From assembly GCA_029560875.1 (NCBI GenBank), contig JAKQKB010000232.1, positions 1 to 35,273 of the forward strand: DNA of 35,273 nucleotides. Direction: 5' to 3'. The stretch is from Bacteroidota bacterium. GTDB taxonomy: Bacteria; Bacteroidota; Bacteroidia; Bacteroidales; Tenuifilaceae. Position 1 is the first letter of the stretch, and each line of letters opens with the position of its first letter. Below, piece after piece: positions 32,363 to 35,273 of this stretch. Below the pieces are notes generated by a model. The model was not told the origin of the DNA. It ran no database searches and saw nothing but the letters and a program-made list of their open reading frames with translations. A program made the translations under genes and the position numbers.

Positions 32363-33773
32363 TAGTATCAAAATATATCAGAATAAATTCAAATCATTCT
32401 TAAGAGATATCTCGGAATCGATAGCTGGTTCCGACGCCGATTACACGGCAATTAATTTACGCAAAGCCTTACTCCTACTCTCCATACCAATGGTTCTTGA
32501 AATGGCTATGGAGTCAGTTTTCACCATTGTAGACATCTACTTTGTTTCAAAACTAGGCCACGAAGCAGTATCCATTGTTGGTCTTACCGAATCGATGCTA
32601 TCCATACTCTACGCATTCGGTATTGGGTTTGCCATATCGGCAACGGCAATAGTCTCGCGCCGAATTGGTGAAAAAGAACCACGTAAAGCAGCCAACGCAG
32701 CATTTCAATCAATACTTGTAGCATCTGTTGTCTCAGTAGTAATATCAATTATTGGACTTCTATTCAGCGATGAACTATTACGTTTGATGGGAGCAAGCGA
32801 TTCGTCGGTAGCCAAGTATGGAGGTTATACCAAATGGATGCTTGGAGGTAACGCAACAATTATGTTCCTATTCCTTTTCAACGGAATATTCCGAGGCGCT
32901 GGCGATGCAGCCGTTGCTTTAAGGGTTTTACTGGTTTCAAACTCAATAAATATAGTACTTGACCCTTTGCTGATAATGGGCTACGGACCATTCCCTGAAT
33001 TAGGAATTGAGGGAGCAGCCATTGCAACTAATATTGGACGTGGAGTTGGAGTACTATTCCAGCTATACATCCTTTTAAAGGGAAGCAGCCGCATTCAACT
33101 TATGCTTAACGACTTAAAACCCGACATGGAACAAATATGGAGTTTTATAAAACTTTCGCTATCAGGAATATCGCAGCTAATTATTGCTACAACAAGCTGG
33201 GTTGTAATGGTGCGAATAATTTCTGAGTTCGGAAGCGTATCGGTGGCAGGTTACACCATTGGAATTCGACTTATTATATTTGCATTGTTACCATCGGTTG
33301 GACTAAGCAACGCAGCGGCAACACTTGTTGGTCAGAATTTAGGCGCAGGAAAGCCTCATCAAGCCGAAAAATCGGTTTGGACAACAGGAATTGCCAATGC
33401 AGTTTTCCTTGGCATAATTGGATTATTGCTGATAATTTGGCCAACATGGTTTATCCAATTACTCGTAAGTGATGCGGAGGTTATTGCTAAAGGCGCGGAG
33501 TGTCTTCGAATAATAAGCATTGGATTTATTTCGTATGGTTTTGGAATGGTTGTGGTTAACTCATTGAATGGAGCAGGCGACACATTTACCCCGATGATTA
33601 TTAACCTGTTCTGTTTCTGGTTTCTGGAAATTCCTTTAGCATACCTACTTGCCATAAAGTTTGGTCTGAATGAGCATGGCGTTTACTACGCCATTGTAGT
33701 TGCAGAAACAACAATGACCTTAACCGCAATACTTGTTTTTAAACTAGGAAAATGGAAATTAAAAAAGGTTTAA
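32352..33773 (+). CDS. MATE-family multidrug/sodium (or proton) antiporter
   Basis: This is an inner-membrane exporter with 12 membrane segments in two similar halves. From ATG 32352 it has 473 residues (MNRNSIKIYQNKFKSFL). ATG 32325, nine codons upstream, is an alternative start. The N-terminal half has LLLLSIPMVLEMAMESVFTIVDIYFVSKLGHEAVSIVGL, the TM1-TM2 signature of MATE proteins, and ISATAIVSRRIGEKE in the following loop. The second half repeats this as LPSVGLSNAAATLVGQNLGAGKP. NorM/DinF-type pumps export cationic drugs; the substrate here is unknown. The 330-base gap upstream holds a promoter, two leader ORFs and a terminator-like structure, which points to induced expression. It ends in its own terminator. 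Confidence 0.92.
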   Translation: MNRNSIKIYQNKFKSFLRDISESIAGSDADYTAINLRKALLLLSIPMVLEMAMESVFTIVDIYFVSKLGHEAVSIVGLTESMLSILYAFGIGFAISATAIVSRRIGEKEPRKAANAAFQSILVASVVSVVISIIGLLFSDELLRLMGASDSSVAKYGGYTKWMLGGNATIMFLFLFNGIFRGAGDAAVALRVLLVSNSINIVLDPLLIMGYGPFPELGIEGAAIATNIGRGVGVLFQLYILLKGSSRIQLMLNDLKPDMEQIWSFIKLSLSGISQLIIATTSWVVMVRIISEFGSVSVAGYTIGIRLIIFALLPSVGLSNAAATLVGQNLGAGKPHQAEKSVWTTGIANAVFLGIIGLLLIIWPTWFIQLLVSDAEVIAKGAECLRIISIGFISYGFGMVVVNSLNGAGDTFTPMIINLFCFWFLEIPLAYLLAIKFGLNEHGVYYAIVVAETTMTLTAILVFKLGKWKLKKV

Positions 33774-33778
33774 CAACA

Positions 33779-33816
33779 AAGGGATGGCATAAGTCATCCC
33801 TTATTTTTATTATTCT
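33779..33816 (+). terminator. Intrinsic terminator of the MATE gene
   Basis: An eight-base stem AAGGGATG / CATCCCTT with loop GCATAAGT is followed by ATTTTTATTATT. It begins five bases after the stop codon. Confidence 0.75.
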
Positions 33817-33851
33817 TAAAATCTTCGCAAAACGATTATATCAGAAATTAG

Positions 33852-33859
33852 TACCTTTG
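33852..33859 (+). promoter_or_regulatory. -7 box of the mnmA promoter
   Basis: TACCTTTG fits TAnnTTTG, with a weak TTCG about 25 bases upstream (33823-33826). It lies 20 bases before the mnmA ATG, giving a short leader of roughly 14 bases. Confidence 0.55.
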
Positions 33860-33879
33860 CAAACTGAAAACAAATTTAA

Positions 33880-35055
33880 ATGGAAAGAGTAGTTGTAGGC
33901 TTATCGGGCGGAGTTGACTCTAGTGTTGCTGCTTATTTGCTTAAACAGCAAGGCTACGAGGTTATTGGTATGTTTATGAAAAACTGGCACGATACCACTG
34001 GCGTGCTTAAAGGCGATTGCCCTTTTGATGACGATAAGAACTTTGCCGAAATGGTTGCCCGTAAACTTAAGATTCCTTTTGAATTTGTGGATTTAAGCGA
34101 TGAGTACCGTAAGCGAGTTGTGGATTACATGTTCGATGAGTACTCCAAAGGCAGAACCCCAAACCCCGATGTACTTTGCAACCGCGAAATTAAATTCGAT
34201 GCGTTTATGAATGCTGCGCTTAAGTTAGACGCAAAGTACGTTGCAACTGGCCATTACTGCCGTAAAGGAGAAATAAACGTTGATGGACATACATACTATC
34301 AACTTTTAGCAGGGTTAGATGGCAATAAGGACCAAAGTTACTTTCTTTGCCAGCTCAACCAAAAACAACTGGCCAAAGCCCTTTTCCCTATTGGTCATTT
34401 ACAAAAACCCGAAGTAAGAAGAATTGCTGCTGAACTAGGTCTTGCTACTGCAGAACGAAAGGATTCTCAGGGTATTTGTTTTGTTGGCAAAGTTGATTTA
34501 CCTGTATTTCTTCAGCAAAAACTAAAATCGCAACAAGGAAGTATTGTTGAAATCACAGCAGAATACTACAACTCGATAAAAAACTCAGATGAATCCGACC
34601 TTGACAGTTTATCTAAACCATTTGTTTACAACAAAAGTATAGGTAAGAAGGTTGGCGAGCATCAAGGTGCACAGTTTTACACAATAGGCCAGCGTAAAGG
34701 ATTAAATGTAGGTGGAAAGGCTGAACCATTATTTGTAATATCGACAGATATTCAAGAAAACATTGTTTATGTAGGAATGGGGCAAAACCATCCCGGCTTA
34801 TTCCGCAAAGCGCTTTTCATTAACTCCAACGAAGTCCACTGGGTACGCCCCGATTTAAAACTGTCCATAGGCCAACACATTGAACTGATGGTTCGAATCC
34901 GATACCGCCAACCACTCCAAAAAGCCACGCTTTACAGTAAGGACGAGGGTATATATATCGTGTTTAACGAACCACAACGAGGAATAACTGCAGGCCAGTT
35001 TGCATCATGGTACGATGGTGAAGAACTTATTGGTTCGGGTGTGATTGCTGAATAA
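33880..35055 (+). CDS. mnmA: tRNA-specific 2-thiouridylase MnmA
   Basis: This is a 391-residue cytoplasmic enzyme that makes 2-thiouridine at the wobble base (U34) of tRNA-Lys, tRNA-Glu and tRNA-Gln. It uses ATP and sulfur from a relay. The PP-loop SGGVDSS is at residues 9-15. The catalytic cysteines are C100 in LCNREIKF and C200 in GICFVG, both present. The central domain includes TGHYCRKG and DQSYFLCQL, and the C-terminal beta-barrel has YTIGQRKGL and the RYRQPL segment. It is slightly longer than the E. coli enzyme (368), because of an insertion near residues 220-245 ([13 protein letters not shown]). It is a single gene with its own promoter and terminator. Confidence 0.96.
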   Translation: MERVVVGLSGGVDSSVAAYLLKQQGYEVIGMFMKNWHDTTGVLKGDCPFDDDKNFAEMVARKLKIPFEFVDLSDEYRKRVVDYMFDEYSKGRTPNPDVLCNREIKFDAFMNAALKLDAKYVATGHYCRKGEINVDGHTYYQLLAGLDGNKDQSYFLCQLNQKQLAKALFPIGHLQKPEVRRIAAELGLATAERKDSQGICFVGKVDLPVFLQQKLKSQQGSIVEITAEYYNSIKNSDESDLDSLSKPFVYNKSIGKKVGEHQGAQFYTIGQRKGLNVGGKAEPLFVISTDIQENIVYVGMGQNHPGLFRKALFINSNEVHWVRPDLKLSIGQHIELMVRIRYRQPLQKATLYSKDEGIYIVFNEPQRGITAGQFASWYDGEELIGSGVIAE

Positions 35056-35074
35056 TCATACAAAATAACATTTA

Positions 35075-35111
35075 AAAGAAAGCCCAAGAACAAAATTCTT
35101 GGGCTTTCTTT
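35075..35111. terminator. Terminator after mnmA
   Basis: A perfect 16-base stem (35075-35090 with 35096-35111) encloses the loop CAAAA. The T residues are part of the stem (CTTTCTTT). It lies 20 bases after the mnmA stop and could work in both directions. Confidence 0.82.
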
Positions 35112-35130
35112 CATGCCATTAATGGAGTAA

Positions 35131-35163
35131 ACAAAAAAGCCCCGAGGGATTGCTCCTCGGGGC
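35131..35163 (-). terminator. Terminator of the rRNA operon
   Basis: On the minus strand GCCCCGAGG / CCTCGGGGC with loop AGCAATC is followed by TTTTTTGT. It lies just past the 3' end of the 5S gene, as expected for the end of an rRNA operon. Confidence 0.85.
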
Positions 35164-35167
35164 GAAG

Positions 35168-35273
35168 GTGGGGCGGCGACCTACTCTCCCGCTGTGACGC
35201 AGTACCATCGGCGCTGGCGGGCTTAACGGCCCTGTTCGGGATGGGAAGGGGTGTCCCCCGCCGCCGTAGCCGC
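35168..35273 (-). rRNA. rrf: 5S ribosomal RNA, 3' part (5' end outside window)
   Basis: The complement of the last 105 bases carries the conserved 5S segments CCCATCCCGAACAGGG, GTTAAGCCCGCC, GCCGATGGTACTGC and GGGAGAGTAGGTCGCCGCC. About ten bases at the 5' end are cut off by the window edge. The 3' boundary (about 35168-35170) is estimated from the terminal helix. The G+C content is far above that of the surrounding DNA, as usual for rRNA. The 23S and 16S genes should lie beyond the right edge. Confidence 0.93.

Overview
This window comes from a Bacteroidota chromosome, most likely Bacteroidales or a close relative. That assignment is inferred from gene content and from promoters of the Bacteroidota type (TTTG, about 20 bases, then TAnnTTTG) ahead of many genes. 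Other signs are weak Shine-Dalgarno sites, tandem TPR/PD40 surface proteins, and a conserved block pairing alaS with M23, MerR, Nif3 and zinc-ribbon genes. It is mostly housekeeping DNA with one accessory stretch (about 7.7-11.0 kb) and several repeat-rich gaps.

Layout. 1-139 is the end of an IS3-family element cut by the window edge. 172-4391 (minus) is a five-gene operon: two M23 peptidases, a MerR regulator, a Nif3-like protein and a C4 zinc-ribbon coiled-coil protein. It diverges from alaS (4543-7161). A GNAT acetyltransferase follows, and its last 81 bp are duplicated on the far side of a complete AbiEi/AbiEii (type IV toxin-antitoxin) pair. The duplication makes the pair look like an inserted defence module. 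Two small accessory genes lie either side of a long imperfect inverted repeat, and then comes a TruA-family pseudouridine synthase. carA-carB follow a long leader with two intrinsic terminators and an open reading frame that runs through both.

After a repeat-rich gap come a ChaN-like protein (minus), a long-chain acyl-CoA synthetase, a sodium/solute symporter (minus), recR, a TPR protein, a PLP aminotransferase, a GT2 fusion protein, a 2-oxoacid dehydrogenase E2 subunit, and two tandem TPR-PD40 proteins. The right end holds a MATE efflux pump behind an elaborate leader, mnmA, and the 3' part of a 5S rRNA gene belonging to an rRNA operon on the minus strand.

The signals I rate highest are: (1) the abiE module between 81-bp direct repeats of an acetyltransferase 3' end; (2) a 119-bp three-hairpin repeat, present twice, whose 11-bp closing stem shows compensatory changes; (3) the carAB leader, which resembles the logic of E. 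coli pyrBI attenuation; (4) the MATE leader, with a 17-codon peptide ORF embedded in a terminator-like structure and a second 41-codon ORF overlapping the pump start. No CRISPR array, tRNA gene, integrase or phage gene was seen.
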